Assembly (NCBI RefSeq): GCF_032490495.1
Contig: NZ_JAVYJB010000006.1
Location: forward strand, 124,001 to 188,000
Source: Pilosibacter fragilis
Lineage (GTDB): Bacteria > Bacillota > Clostridia > Lachnospirales > Lachnospiraceae
Reading direction: 5' to 3'
DNA length: 64,000 nt
Positions 52,280-61,592 of this stretch are shown here, piece by piece. Position 1 is the stretch's first letter. Each line of letters starts with the position of its first letter. The notes beneath the pieces were generated by a model. That model did not search any database. It was not told the DNA's origin and saw only the letters and a program-made list of their open reading frames with translations. A program made the translations under genes and the position numbers.

Positions 52280-52702
52280 ATGAAAGAAACCGTTGGACGC
52301 AGTGTGGGAATGCTCTCCAACCTGATCCGCAGGCACTTCAGTACCTTTTCTTTTCATGGTACATTAAGCGGCGCACAGGGAAAAACGCTACATTTTATTC
52401 TGGCGCGCGGGCAGGAATGCGATGTCTTCCAGAAAGATATCGAAGAGGAGTACAGTCTCAGACCACCGACCGCCACAAAGCTCTTAAAGGATATGGAAAA
52501 AAACGGACTGATCTACCGTGAGGCAGTTCCTTATGATGCCCGCCTAAAACGCATTGTCGCTACTGAAAAAGCCATGCAGTATCAGGAACTGATCCACCAG
52601 AGTCTGGAAGAAACCGAAGATCGTCTGACCTCCGGAATATCTCCCCAGGATCTCGCCGTGTTTTTCAGGGTCATCAACCAGATGATCCGAAATATGTCCT
52701 GA
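52280..52702 (+). CDS. MarR family transcriptional regulator
   Basis: 140 residues. Winged helix at about 35-105: LHFILARG..., then DIEEEYSLRPPTATKLLKDMEKNGLIYRE as recognition helix and wing. MarR dimers release DNA on binding phenolic or other toxic ligands. It heads an operon with two ABC exporter genes and a matching operator at its own promoter, so it should repress the pump until a substrate appears. Start at ATG 52280 with GGGGGA upstream. Confidence 0.88.
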   Translation: MKETVGRSVGMLSNLIRRHFSTFSFHGTLSGAQGKTLHFILARGQECDVFQKDIEEEYSLRPPTATKLLKDMEKNGLIYREAVPYDARLKRIVATEKAMQYQELIHQSLEETEDRLTSGISPQDLAVFFRVINQMIRNMS

Positions 52703-52799
52703 ATATCCGGACGGGTCCCACCTGCAGAACCTGCATGTTCTCCGCATCAGGAGCTTTTGCGGGATCGCAAATTTTATATGGAAACGAGGTAAATCATTC

Positions 52800-54533
52800 A
52801 TGGTTAAAACACTTTTAAAAAGCGTGCGCCAGTACAAACGCGTGTCCATCGAGACACCGCTGTTTGTCACCATGGAAGTCATTCTGGAATGTACGATTCC
52901 TCTCATCATGTCTAAGCTTATCGATGACATGACCGGATCTTCCATGGCACCGATCTTAAAATACGGCGCCCTCTTACTGGTCCTTGCGACCCTTTCCCTG
53001 CTCTTCGGCGTTCTCTCGGCGAGAGCGGCTGCCACAGCCGGGTGCGGACTCGCGAAGAACTTAAGAAGAGATCTCTACTTTAAGACCCAGGACTTCGCCT
53101 TCGCAGACATCGACAAGTTCTCCTCCTCCTCTCTTGTTACGAGGATGACGACGGATGTCACGAACGTTCAGAACGCCTACCAGATGCTGATCCGTATGGC
53201 AGTCCGTGCCCCGCTTATGACAGTCTTTTCCGTCATCATGAGCATGAGCATCAATGTCCGGATGTCCTTCATCTTTCTGGCACTTCTCCCGGTTCTTGCA
53301 GCGGCACTGTTTGGCATCTTCTTCTATGTCCACCCGATCTTTAAGCGGATCTTCAAGAAATACGATGCCTTAAATAACTCCGTACAGGAGAACGTCGGCG
53401 GCATCCGTGTCGTAAAATCCTTCGTCCGCGAAGATTACGAGAAGGAGAAATTCGAAAACGCTGCCGAGGAGGTGCGAAAAGACTTCACGATGGCAGAAAA
53501 GATCCTCGCCTTAAATAACCCGGTGATGACCTTCTGCATCTATGTTTCAATGCTTTTAGTAAGCTTTTTCGGCGCGAAGCTCATCATCGGCACCGGAGGC
53601 AGCGAGCTTTCCACCGGGGAACTTTCTTCCCTGATCAGCTACGGCGTCCAGATCCTCACGTCCATGATGATGCTGTCCATGGTATTCGTTATGTGCAGCA
53701 TGGCCCAGGAATCCGGCGACCGTATTGCCGAAGTCCTGAATCATGAGAGCGTTTTACGATCCCCGGAAAACGGAGCAACGGATGTAAAGGACGGCAGCGT
53801 CGAGTTCGACCATGTTTCCTTCCGCTATTCCGGAAAGAACAAGAAATTTGCCCTGACTGACATTGATCTTAAGATTCCGTCCGGTTCCACCATCGGCATC
53901 ATCGGCGGTACCGGCTCCGCAAAGACAACATTGATCCAGCTGATCCCACGTCTCTACGATGTGACGGTGGGCGCGGTGAAGGTCGGCGGACGCGATGTGC
54001 GGGAGTACGATCTTCAGGCCCTCCGTGACGCTGTGGCTGTCGTTCTCCAGAAGAACGTCCTCTTCTCCGGAACGATCAAGGAAAACCTCCGCTGGGGCAA
54101 TAAGAACGCCACAGACGAGGAGCTGATCCACGCGTGCCGATTAGCGCAGGCGGACGAGTTCGTCACACAATTCCCGGATGGATATGACACCTACATCGAA
54201 CAGGGCGGAACGAACGTCTCCGGCGGCCAGAAACAGCGTCTCTGCATCGCGAGAGCGATCTTAAAGAAACCGAAGATCCTGATCCTGGACGACTCGACTT
54301 CCGCAGTCGATACAAAGACTGATGCCCTGATCCGTCAGGCATTTAAACATGAGCTTCCGGACACCACAAAGATCATCATCGCCCAGCGTGTTTCCTCTGT
54401 TCAGGACGCAGACCGCATCCTCGTCATGGATGGCGGGCGGATCGTGGAATCCGGAACCCACGAAGAACTTCTCGCCTTAAACGGCATTTACAGAGAAGTC
54501 AATGATTCCCAGACAAAGAGCAAGGAGGCATGA
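52800..54533 (+). CDS. ABC exporter subunit with degenerate catalytic site (heterodimer partner 1)
   Basis: 577 residues: six-helix membrane domain (1-about 310) and ATPase domain. Walker A GGTGSAKTT (about 370), signature VSGGQKQRL (about 473) and Walker B LILDDSTSAVD (about 495). The residue after Walker B Asp is Asp where the catalytic Glu is expected, and the switch His is replaced (IIAQRVSS), which marks a non-hydrolysing site. In heterodimeric exporters such as BmrCD or TM287/288 one subunit carries exactly this change. It lies 97 bases after marR and its stop is 2 bases before the partner gene's ATG. Confidence 0.92.
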   Translation: MVKTLLKSVRQYKRVSIETPLFVTMEVILECTIPLIMSKLIDDMTGSSMAPILKYGALLLVLATLSLLFGVLSARAAATAGCGLAKNLRRDLYFKTQDFAFADIDKFSSSSLVTRMTTDVTNVQNAYQMLIRMAVRAPLMTVFSVIMSMSINVRMSFIFLALLPVLAAALFGIFFYVHPIFKRIFKKYDALNNSVQENVGGIRVVKSFVREDYEKEKFENAAEEVRKDFTMAEKILALNNPVMTFCIYVSMLLVSFFGAKLIIGTGGSELSTGELSSLISYGVQILTSMMMLSMVFVMCSMAQESGDRIAEVLNHESVLRSPENGATDVKDGSVEFDHVSFRYSGKNKKFALTDIDLKIPSGSTIGIIGGTGSAKTTLIQLIPRLYDVTVGAVKVGGRDVREYDLQALRDAVAVVLQKNVLFSGTIKENLRWGNKNATDEELIHACRLAQADEFVTQFPDGYDTYIEQGGTNVSGGQKQRLCIARAILKKPKILILDDSTSAVDTKTDALIRQAFKHELPDTTKIIIAQRVSSVQDADRILVMDGGRIVESGTHEELLALNGIYREVNDSQTKSKEA

Positions 54534-54535
54534 TC

Positions 54536-56434
54536 ATGGAAAAACAGAATAAGAAAAATGGCACCTTCGGCCGCCTGCTCCGCTACATTTACAAGAACTA
54601 CCGGGTGTACATGATCACCGTGATCATCTGCATCATCATCGCCGCAGCTGCCTCCGTGGTCCAGACCGTATTTTTACAACGGCTCATCGATACCTGCATT
54701 CTTCCGGGACTGGAGAACGGATTTGAGAGCATCCGGCAGCCGTTCATGCAGACGATCCTCTCGATGGTCACCCTGTATGTGTTTGGTGTCGCGGCAGCCT
54801 TCACCTACACCCACCTCATGGCGACCGTGACACAGGGGACATTAAAGCACCTGCGTGTGGACATGTTCGATAAGATGCAGTCCCTGCCGATCAAATATTT
54901 TGACACCCACGCCCACGGCGATATCATGAGTACCTACACAAACGATACGGACGCAATCCGCCAGCTGATCGGCCAGTCGCTTCCGATGGTCTTCCAGTCT
55001 TCTCTCACGATCACGGTCATGCTTCTCATGATGATCTATTACAGTGTGTGGATGACTCTCGTTGTGTGCCTCTTCTCCGCTCTCATGCTGACCGTCACGA
55101 AGAAATTCGGCGGCGCAAGCTCCCGCTACATGATGGCACAGCAGAGATCCCTCGCGAAGGAGGAAGGTTTCATCGAGGAGATGATCCAGGGACAGAAGGT
55201 CGTCAAGGTCTTCTGCCATGAGGACGAATGTAAGAAGGATTTTGACAAGTTGAACGAGCAGCTTTTCTCCGACGGTGAGCAGGCAAACCGTTATGGCAAC
55301 TCCCTGATGCCGATCTTAAATAACGTGGGCAACCTGATGTATGTGGTCCTCGCCATTGTCGGCGGACTCCTCGTATATCTCAAAGCCCCGAACTTAAGTC
55401 TCAGCGGTTCCGGTATTGTCACCATCGGTGTGATCGTCTCCTTCCTCGGTATGGCAAGACAGCTCTCCCAGACCATCGGTCAGGCCTCCATGCAGGTTGC
55501 CATGATCGCCATGGGTCTTGCGGGCGCTTCCCGTGTGTTCGCACTGATCGATGAGAAACCGGAGGAAGATGAGGGTTATGTGACTCTTGTACGCGCGGAA
55601 TGGGGCGCTGACGGCGTCTTAAAAGAGACAAACGACAAGAGCGGAATCTGGGCCTGGAAGCACCCACACAAGGCGGACGGAACCGTCACTTATACTCCTT
55701 TAAAGGGCGATATCCGTTTAGAGGATGTGGATTTCGGATACACGCCGGAGAAGCTTGTGCTTCATGACATCACACTCTACGCGAAGCCCGGTCAGAAGAT
55801 CGCCTTCGTCGGCGCCACAGGTGCCGGTAAGACGACCATCACGAACCTGATCAACCGGTTTTATGATATTCCGGACGGCAAGATCCGGTACGATGGGATC
55901 AATATCACAAAGATCCGGAAACCGGATCTCAGGCGGTCTCTCGGCGTTGTTCTTCAGGATGTGAATCTCTTTACGGGTACGGTTATGGAGAATATCCGTT
56001 ATGGACGGCTGGATGCCACCGATGAAGAATGCATGGCGGCTGCAAGGCTTGCGAATGCGGATGATTTTATCCAGAGACTTCCGGAAGGTTACAATACGAT
56101 GCTGACCGGCAACGGCGCCAGCCTTTCGCAGGGGCAGAGACAGCTCATTTCCATCGCGAGAGCAGCTGTCGCTGATCCTCCTGTGATGATCCTTGACGAG
56201 GCGACGAGTTCGATCGATACGAGAACGGAGGCGCTGGTTCAGGAGGGCATGGATAACCTGATGATGGGACGTACCGTCTTTGTCATCGCCCACCGACTTT
56301 CTACGGTACGCAACAGTAAGGCGATCATGGTTTTAGATCACGGGCATATCATTGAGCGCGGGGATCATGAGACGTTGATCGCGCAGAAGGGTGTGTATTA
56401 TCAGTTGTATACTGGGGCGTTTGAGTTGGAGTGA
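54536..56434 (+). CDS. ABC exporter subunit with intact catalytic site (heterodimer partner 2)
   Basis: 632 residues from ATG 54536; AAGGAGG at 54522-54528 is 7 bases away, whereas the ATG at 54530 is too close. Membrane domain (about 15-330), then an inserted segment of about 40 residues before the ATPase domain. Walker A GATGAGKTT (about 425), signature LSQGQRQLI (about 530), Walker B MILDEATSSID (about 551) with catalytic Glu, and IAHRLST with the switch His. It should power multidrug or peptide export together with the upstream subunit. A strong terminator follows. Confidence 0.92.
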   Translation: MEKQNKKNGTFGRLLRYIYKNYRVYMITVIICIIIAAAASVVQTVFLQRLIDTCILPGLENGFESIRQPFMQTILSMVTLYVFGVAAAFTYTHLMATVTQGTLKHLRVDMFDKMQSLPIKYFDTHAHGDIMSTYTNDTDAIRQLIGQSLPMVFQSSLTITVMLLMMIYYSVWMTLVVCLFSALMLTVTKKFGGASSRYMMAQQRSLAKEEGFIEEMIQGQKVVKVFCHEDECKKDFDKLNEQLFSDGEQANRYGNSLMPILNNVGNLMYVVLAIVGGLLVYLKAPNLSLSGSGIVTIGVIVSFLGMARQLSQTIGQASMQVAMIAMGLAGASRVFALIDEKPEEDEGYVTLVRAEWGADGVLKETNDKSGIWAWKHPHKADGTVTYTPLKGDIRLEDVDFGYTPEKLVLHDITLYAKPGQKIAFVGATGAGKTTITNLINRFYDIPDGKIRYDGINITKIRKPDLRRSLGVVLQDVNLFTGTVMENIRYGRLDATDEECMAAARLANADDFIQRLPEGYNTMLTGNGASLSQGQRQLISIARAAVADPPVMILDEATSSIDTRTEALVQEGMDNLMMGRTVFVIAHRLSTVRNSKAIMVLDHGHIIERGDHETLIAQKGVYYQLYTGAFELE

Positions 56435-56497
56435 TGGCTCTTGGCCTGTAGATTTCAGCTTAGATGTTGACTTAGAATGTAATTTAGAACGTATTTT

Positions 56498-56547
56498 AAA
56501 GGGCCTGCTGCACTGGCAATGGATTGCTGGTGCAGCAGGCCCTTTTT
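56498..56547 (+). terminator. Intrinsic terminator of the marR-ABC exporter operon
   Basis: AAAGGGCCTGCTGCAC and GTGCAGCAGGCCCTTT are perfectly complementary (16 bp) and followed by T residues to 56547. Confidence 0.9.
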
Positions 56548-56609
56548 TGTTGGCCATATAACCGGGAGAAGATGTCGGTGGCAGGTTCTGTATGTTGATT
56601 CATTGTTGC

Positions 56610-56703
56610 GGGGACGCGCCGGTATCCCTCCGGGAGCGGGCCTTGAGGAATTCCGGGAGGGTTCCTCTAAGCTTGCAGGAGAATGCTAAGGGCGGAGGGC
56701 AGG
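56610..56703 (+). repeat. Long-hairpin repeat family 1, copy C (left half only)
   Basis: CCTTGAGGAATTCCGGGAGG, GTTCCTCTAAGCTTGCAGGA and GAATGCTAAGGGCGGAGG match the left half of copy B. The loop, the whole right half and the inner stem are missing after about 56703. The junction marks a deletion or insertion. No other feature is visible in 56704-56850. Confidence 0.75.
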
Positions 56704-56851
56704 ATTGTTCGTCCGGCAGTTTAATCGTCAAATGCAATGCGCCGGGATGGGATGTACGATGCGGGAAGTAATACTGGAATCCCATTTTGCGGATGATATC
56801 TAATACATTGAGGATATATCCGAACAGCCTTGTATTCCCAAAGAGCGTATC

Positions 56852-56969
56852 GATGAGTTGGACAGTCTCTGTCATCCGTTATCATTTCAACGAAGATGCA
56901 AGGGAAACAATGCAGGAGAAGATTAACCGGACGCTGGTTACAGAAGCAAACCGAATGGCAGTTTATTAA
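56852..56969 (+). CDS. Short TnpW-like fragment, uncertain
   Basis: 38 codons from ATG 56852. The sequence RYHFNEDARETMQEKINR resembles the C-terminal HF-x-ETxxEKIxRL pattern of small conjugative-transposon proteins of the TnpW type, but it is short and lacks an upstream ribosome-binding site. It may be a remnant of a mobile element at the border between core-like and AT-rich accessory DNA. Chance similarity cannot be excluded. Confidence 0.25.
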
Positions 56970-57048
56970 AATTATGTAGATGTAATTGAAGAAAAAACAT
57001 GATATTATGTGAGTAACTAATCGGAATTTGTTAAAGGAGCGTGATTAA

Positions 57049-57477
57049 GTGAACATAATTGACAAACTCTTGGAAACCCCGTGCTATATAATGGATTTCC
57101 TCCCTAAACAAGTACCCATGAATTGTGGTGGACAGTTTTTTGAAGTAGAAACTTATCTACTCAACCACTATGATTACTGTGGGTTAAGAGATAGATTTGT
57201 TGGCGTTATTTTGAAAGCGATGTGTTATTATCCTGCATCTGTTCAATGGGGCAAATGGATTGAACAGCCAACCCCCGAACAAGTAACAAAAATCATTGAT
57301 ACTATGCTGGAAAGCCATTCTGGTGATGTAAATATATTATTTACAAGTAAAGATGTGCTTCTCCAGTTTGGATGGGATTGCTTAAATATAAACATTTATA
57401 ATCCAGATGAAGAAATGTGTATGTTGTTCGAGAAAATTGCAGCTTCAGAAGGATTGTTCTGGCGGAAATCAGAGTAA
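57049..57477 (+). CDS. Hypothetical soluble protein
   Basis: 142 residues, start chosen at 57049 (GTG) because AAAGGAG lies about 9 bases upstream. Acidic, with a compact helical pattern (KIIDTMLESHSGDVNILFTS) and no signal or membrane segment. Not recognised. AT-rich codon use differs from the genes to the left. Small soluble proteins of this look are frequent as immunity proteins in accessory regions, but nothing here proves that. Confidence 0.6.
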   Translation: MNIIDKLLETPCYIMDFLPKQVPMNCGGQFFEVETYLLNHYDYCGLRDRFVGVILKAMCYYPASVQWGKWIEQPTPEQVTKIIDTMLESHSGDVNILFTSKDVLLQFGWDCLNINIYNPDEEMCMLFEKIAASEGLFWRKSE

Positions 57478-57539
57478 CAACTTCCCGTTTATTGGGAAGT
57501 CGCAGAGAACGAAAAATCGGAATTTGAGGAGGTATTCAT

Positions 57540-58040
57540 ATGAAGAGAGCATTGCTTTTTATTTTCATGACGGTTTGTGTATTAGGAATGTCCGCCTGTA
57601 GCAGCAAAGACGCCATGCCAGAAACATCAGATTCTGCCAGCAATCCGGTTCAGAATACAGATATCAGTAATCTGAATGGAGGAAAAATCTGGTCTGAACA
57701 AAATATTGTGTCTATGTTCTCTCTTGTGCAAGAAACAGATTGGGAATACATAGACTGTGTTTTAATTCCAGATCATGCCAGTGACCGTGTTGGTGCAGTA
57801 CTCTTCCGGAACGATAAGGAGCAATCAAGCAATGTTGCGTTCTTTGATGCAGACGGATACTTTCAACAGTATGGCACATATGCAAGAATGTCTGACGAAC
57901 CTGATTTTCAGTATCTCGGAGGTGGTGCGGTAACATTTAAGCTGGAAACAGAAGATGGTATAATCTATAACTACACGATCACGATCTCGATCGATGGCAG
58001 TAATGTGAATTTTAAAGCGGAAGATGATTTGCCAAAATAA
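57540..58040 (+). CDS. Small lipoprotein of unknown function
   Basis: 166 residues. Signal peptide with lipobox MSAC (Cys near residue 20), Ser/Asp/Asn-rich spacer, then a beta-rich domain with repeated aromatic and Asp residues. Not recognised. GAGGAGG stands 8 bases before ATG 57540. First of a run of small exported or membrane proteins in the same direction. Confidence 0.72.
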   Translation: MKRALLFIFMTVCVLGMSACSSKDAMPETSDSASNPVQNTDISNLNGGKIWSEQNIVSMFSLVQETDWEYIDCVLIPDHASDRVGAVLFRNDKEQSSNVAFFDADGYFQQYGTYARMSDEPDFQYLGGGAVTFKLETEDGIIYNYTITISIDGSNVNFKAEDDLPK

Positions 58041-58094
58041 ATTCCAATTTGTTGAAGTCAAAAGAATTGAGCAGTGTATCGCGGAGGTGATGAT

Positions 58095-58325
58095 ATGAAT
58101 AAACTCTACGATTTCTTAAAATGTATGATCTATGCGAGTTTTTATGTGATTGTGATTAAAACGAGTATGGATTTCTATGAGTACAAGCGCTTTCCGAAAC
58201 TATACGAACAGAATTCTGCGCCTTGGTATACAGAAGCATTACTGTATAGCGCTGCCTCGCTTTTCGTGATTGTTGTATATGCTGTGCTCAGGGGAATCGT
58301 TAGACGCAAGATTAAGAAGGGGTGA
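58095..58325 (+). CDS. Small two-helix membrane protein
   Basis: 76 residues from ATG 58095 (GGAGGTGATG upstream). Two hydrophobic helices (about 8-24 and 47-66) flank a charged external loop, and the C-terminus is very basic (RGIVRRKIKKG). Function unknown. Its stop overlaps the ribosome-binding region of the DUF2500 gene, so both are translated from one message. Confidence 0.65.
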   Translation: MNKLYDFLKCMIYASFYVIVIKTSMDFYEYKRFPKLYEQNSAPWYTEALLYSAASLFVIVVYAVLRGIVRRKIKKG

Positions 58326-58330
58326 GTGAT

Positions 58331-58702
58331 ATGTTTATGCTGTTTGAATATATGTTTCCAATTATCTTCGTGATCGTTTTCGGTATGATCATCTTTCAGT
58401 TTGTGACCGGAATCAGAACATGGCACAAAAACAATCAGTCACCGCGTCTGTCGGTGAGTGCAACCATCGTCGCAAAGCGTGAAAATATCACACATCATAG
58501 CCATGCAAATGCGGGTGACCTGTCTGGAGCTCATGGCTTTCATTCGACTTCAAGTACCAGCTACTATGTCACGTTTCAGGTAGAGAGCGGTGACCGGATG
58601 GAACTACAGGTTTCAGGAAGAGAATATGGAATGCTGGCGGAAGGAAATATCGGAAAACTCACTTTTCAAAGGACGAGATATCTGTCATTTGAGCGCGTGT
58701 GA
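58331..58702 (+). CDS. DUF2500 family protein
   Basis: 123 residues from ATG 58331. One N-terminal membrane helix (about 6-25), then LSVSATIVAKRENITHH and SYYVTFQVESGDRMELQVSG, the hallmark of DUF2500, a family of single-pass proteins of unknown function in Firmicutes and Enterobacteria. The ending GKLTFQRTRYLSFERV is also typical. It lies 5 bases after the small membrane protein gene. Confidence 0.8.
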   Translation: MFMLFEYMFPIIFVIVFGMIIFQFVTGIRTWHKNNQSPRLSVSATIVAKRENITHHSHANAGDLSGAHGFHSTSSTSYYVTFQVESGDRMELQVSGREYGMLAEGNIGKLTFQRTRYLSFERV

Positions 58703-58718
58703 TTCAGGAGGTGATAAC

Positions 58719-58934
58719 ATGAAAAAACGATTTATAATGCTCGGGATTGTCTGCTTGTTTATGACCGGCTGCCAGACTGCTCAGAAGACGATACCGGAAA
58801 TAACTACGATTGCCCCTGCAGATTCTGCACATGAAGAAACAGAGACAAATAAAGAAGAACGTGCAGAAGATGCATCGGTAGCAGTAAAGTCGCTGAAAAT
58901 TGGAAGTTCAAAAGGAAATCCGGATGATCTATCA
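58719..58934 (+). pseudogene. Truncated lipoprotein gene
   Basis: From ATG 58719 (AGGAGGTGATAAC upstream) the frame gives a lipoprotein signal with lipobox MTGC (Cys near residue 17) and a Thr/Glu-rich spacer to about GSSKGNPDDL. Beyond 58930 the frame runs antisense through the C-terminus of the opposite gene (stop at 58932) and no longer looks like protein. The 3' part was probably removed by a rearrangement at about 58925-58935. Confidence 0.6.
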
Positions 58935-59177
58935 TCCTCGTATCAAACCATACAGATTCACTCCGATCATAACAACTGCAATTCCAACAAACACCGAATA
59001 AACCACCTTGCTCCCCCTGGATTCCGTATTTCTAATGCAAAACACAAGATAACAGATCCAGACAATATAAGCGACAAACAGCAGGACGCTCCTATAAAAA
59101 AGCATCGCCGAAAAGAACAAGGTGTTAACTGCTTTCATACCATTCTCAGAAAATATAAGCTCCTTTATTTTCCTCAT
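58932..59177 (-). CDS. Small membrane protein of unknown function
   Basis: 81 residues from ATG 59177, chosen because GGAGGTGA is 6 bases upstream. Two hydrophobic helices (about 18-45 and 58-78) separated by a short basic loop. Family not recognised. Its stop coincides with the break in the opposite lipoprotein remnant, so its C-terminus might itself have been created at the junction. Downstream in direction of the gene split by the IS66 element. Confidence 0.55.
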   Translation of the reverse strand: MRKIKELIFSENGMKAVNTLFFSAMLFYRSVLLFVAYIVWICYLVFCIRNTESRGSKVVYSVFVGIAVVMIGVNLYGLIRG

Positions 59178-59257
59178 AGCCGTCACCTCCATGAATTTCG
59201 CCGATGCATTCACTCTTTTCCAATGTTTCATTCAACAATAGCTAAAACTGATCCAGT

Positions 59258-59606
59258 TCAAGATTCATCCCTGACATATCTGCGCTTGTTCACTAATATG
59301 CCAACTACTGTAAAAATAATAATAGTTACAATCCAATACTCTACGCATGGATGATGGTAAAGTGAATATTTTTGTTCCAAGGACATTTCTGCTGTTATTT
59401 TTAATATGTTCTTATACTTAATGCAATCTCCAAAAAATTGACCAATTAATATTCCAAACAAATTTCCAAATGTTATTGAAAATGAAACTATATATTTCTT
59501 ACAATAAAGCAGTACAGTGGAGAAAATCCAAACATATAAATAATGGTGTGTTGCTGTCCATTGAAACAAATATAATTTGGAAAGAACAGTTTGGGACAAA
59601 AGGTAA
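59258..59606 (-). pseudogene. 3' part of a membrane-protein gene split by IS66
   Basis: The frame continues the 5' part at 62435-62495: removing the element and one 8-bp target copy restores a single open frame of 133 residues that starts MLSSQKKYFITIIIYVALYL and continues with LSQTVLSKLYLFQWTATHHY. The restored protein has three to four membrane helices. Family not recognised. As it stands, this fragment has no start codon with a ribosome-binding site. Confidence 0.8.
59599..59606. repeat. IS66 target-site duplication, left copy
   Basis: AAAGGTAA, identical to 62435-62442. Eight bases is the expected duplication for IS66. Confidence 0.92.
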
Positions 59607-59662
59607 GTAAACGCTCCATACCAAGTACCCTATAAGCTAAAAGCCGCTTCCGCGGCTCTGCT

Positions 59663-61294
59663 TCATTGCTTTTTCGGTTTTCTGACAACGTCCGGCAGCT
59701 TTTCCGACCATGGAAGCAGGTCGTCTAAGAATGACCGGTCACTGTCATCCATGTGCTTTGGGATCTCTGTCAGAAGGTGTTCAAAGTATTCGTATGGTTT
59801 TAGGTTATTCGCTTTTGCTGTCTCTGCGATGCTGTAAATAATCGCGGATGATTTCGCACCATTGATCGTATCGATCATCTGCCAGTTCTTCTTTCCAACA
59901 CAGAATCCGCGGATCGCGCGCTCAGAGGCGTTATTATCCATAGGGACATCCCCATCTGTCAGGAAAACCCGGAGATATTTTTCCTGATTCAGAGCGTAAC
60001 TGAAGGCATCCTTCAGCTTTTCTGTTCCGACCTCGCTTTCATGCTGCTTTAGGTACGCAAACAAGGCGTCTACCAGTGGCTTTATAGCCACCTGACGCCG
60101 GGAAAGCCGTTCTTCCGATGAGAGATCCTTTAGCTTTCCTTCTTTTCTGTAGATCGTCTGGATCTGCTTTAAAATCAGATAGGATGCGGATTCTTTTTGG
60201 CGTTCTTTCGGTACTACTGCAAGCGCTTCATCAAAGCGCCTGCGGGCATGGACCCAGCACCCGGCTATCGTCAGGTCCTCACGCTCTTTTTCCAGTGTAT
60301 GGTAGACCTGATAGCCATCCGTCACGCAGATACCGGAATAATTCTTTAGGAATTCCCGGGGATGAGAGGCATTTCTTGTCCTCTGATACTCATAAAGGAT
60401 GATCTGTTTTTCCGGATACATGTGACCGGAACGGTACACCCACATATAACTCTTGGAACCGGCACTGCGGCCATCCCGGTTTACCAATACCGGTGTCTCA
60501 TCAGCCTGGATGACATGATAGCTGTAAAGCAGCGAATGAAGGTGATCATACAAAACGGCGAGATATTCTTCTCCCAGCCGGATCATCCAGTTCGCCATGT
60601 TCTGCCTGGTTATGGCAAGACCATATCGAAGGAATTCCTGTTCAAGGCGATAAAGAGGGACCGCGTTTACGTATTTTCCATTCATGACCGCAGCAGCGAG
60701 CGAAACGGATACGGGGCTTCCATGAAGCAGGCTTTTGGGATGCTTTGCTTTTATCATGTGCCCGTCTGTTTTGCTGGCATATACACCAACATGGTGCTCA
60801 TCCACCTCGACTTTTGCCGGAATGAAACGATATCTGCGTGTAATAGCATCTGGAAGCTGTTTCCAGCCGTTTGCACCGAATTCTGCTGTTAATTCTTCTT
60901 CGGTCATGTAGTGGTCGATCCGATTTGTAGGAAGCCCGGACATATCCTGTGCTTTCTTACCAGTTGCTTTTTTTCTGCGTTCCGGTGCCGGCTCCAGAGT
61001 CTCTGGTTCCGGTGCCTCCAGATCACAGACAGCTTCGGCTTCATTAAAAAACACAATGGTTCCATCCACTGCTGCAAAACGGAGCTGCTGGGCATCCTCC
61101 ATTTTTTCAGAGGAACGTCCAAACCGGTTCTTATTAGCCAGGATCAGCTGTTCCATCATTGCCTGCATCTTCGTATCCAGGGAATGCAGGTCGGCACTGA
61201 CCTTTTCTAACTGTTCCTGTTGATTCAAAAATAACTGGATCAGCATAGATTTATCAAAGCTGTTTAACTGTTCTTCTGTGAACTTCATCGCCAT
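59663..61294 (-). CDS. tnpC: IS66 transposase TnpC
   Basis: 543 residues from ATG 61294 (AAAGGAG upstream); the longer frame to 61405 has no ribosome-binding site. N-terminal coiled coil (LNQQEQLEKVSADLHSLDTKMQAMM), an IS66 zinc-binding region, then the DDE catalytic core with HVIQADETPVLV, CWVHARRRFDEAL and DNNASERAIRGFCVGKKNW, and the C-terminal IS66_C segment. It catalyses transposition. Full length, no internal stop. Confidence 0.95.
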   Translation of the reverse strand: MAMKFTEEQLNSFDKSMLIQLFLNQQEQLEKVSADLHSLDTKMQAMMEQLILANKNRFGRSSEKMEDAQQLRFAAVDGTIVFFNEAEAVCDLEAPEPETLEPAPERRKKATGKKAQDMSGLPTNRIDHYMTEEELTAEFGANGWKQLPDAITRRYRFIPAKVEVDEHHVGVYASKTDGHMIKAKHPKSLLHGSPVSVSLAAAVMNGKYVNAVPLYRLEQEFLRYGLAITRQNMANWMIRLGEEYLAVLYDHLHSLLYSYHVIQADETPVLVNRDGRSAGSKSYMWVYRSGHMYPEKQIILYEYQRTRNASHPREFLKNYSGICVTDGYQVYHTLEKEREDLTIAGCWVHARRRFDEALAVVPKERQKESASYLILKQIQTIYRKEGKLKDLSSEERLSRRQVAIKPLVDALFAYLKQHESEVGTEKLKDAFSYALNQEKYLRVFLTDGDVPMDNNASERAIRGFCVGKKNWQMIDTINGAKSSAIIYSIAETAKANNLKPYEYFEHLLTEIPKHMDDSDRSFLDDLLPWSEKLPDVVRKPKKQ

Positions 61295-61592
61295 GGCAGG
61301 AACTCCTTTCCTTAATGAGTCCATTGTACCAGATCTGTACGTTTTCTGCCACTTGGCGCCTGTTTTCCTTTCGGCATAATGACGGTGGATAACAGTACAG
61401 AGCACCTGGGATAGCTTTTCAGGATTCCAGATGTTCTGTACTGCTATCCACAGATTCAGAACGATTTTTCTGCCCGAAACCGTGTGGTTTGATTCCTGCG
61501 GACTGAATTCTGTGGATAAGCTTTATGAAACGGAAGAGATTCGCTTTTCTTTTGTGAAATATGGAAATTCTTTTCTCCATAATGCACAAATG

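Noticed and set aside
56600..56875. 91-codon minus-strand frame
   Set aside because: Half of it is repeat copy C; the rest has no recognisable motif or ribosome-binding site.
58935..59354. Continuation of the lipoprotein frame
   Set aside because: Runs antisense through two membrane-protein genes and is polar low-complexity sequence.
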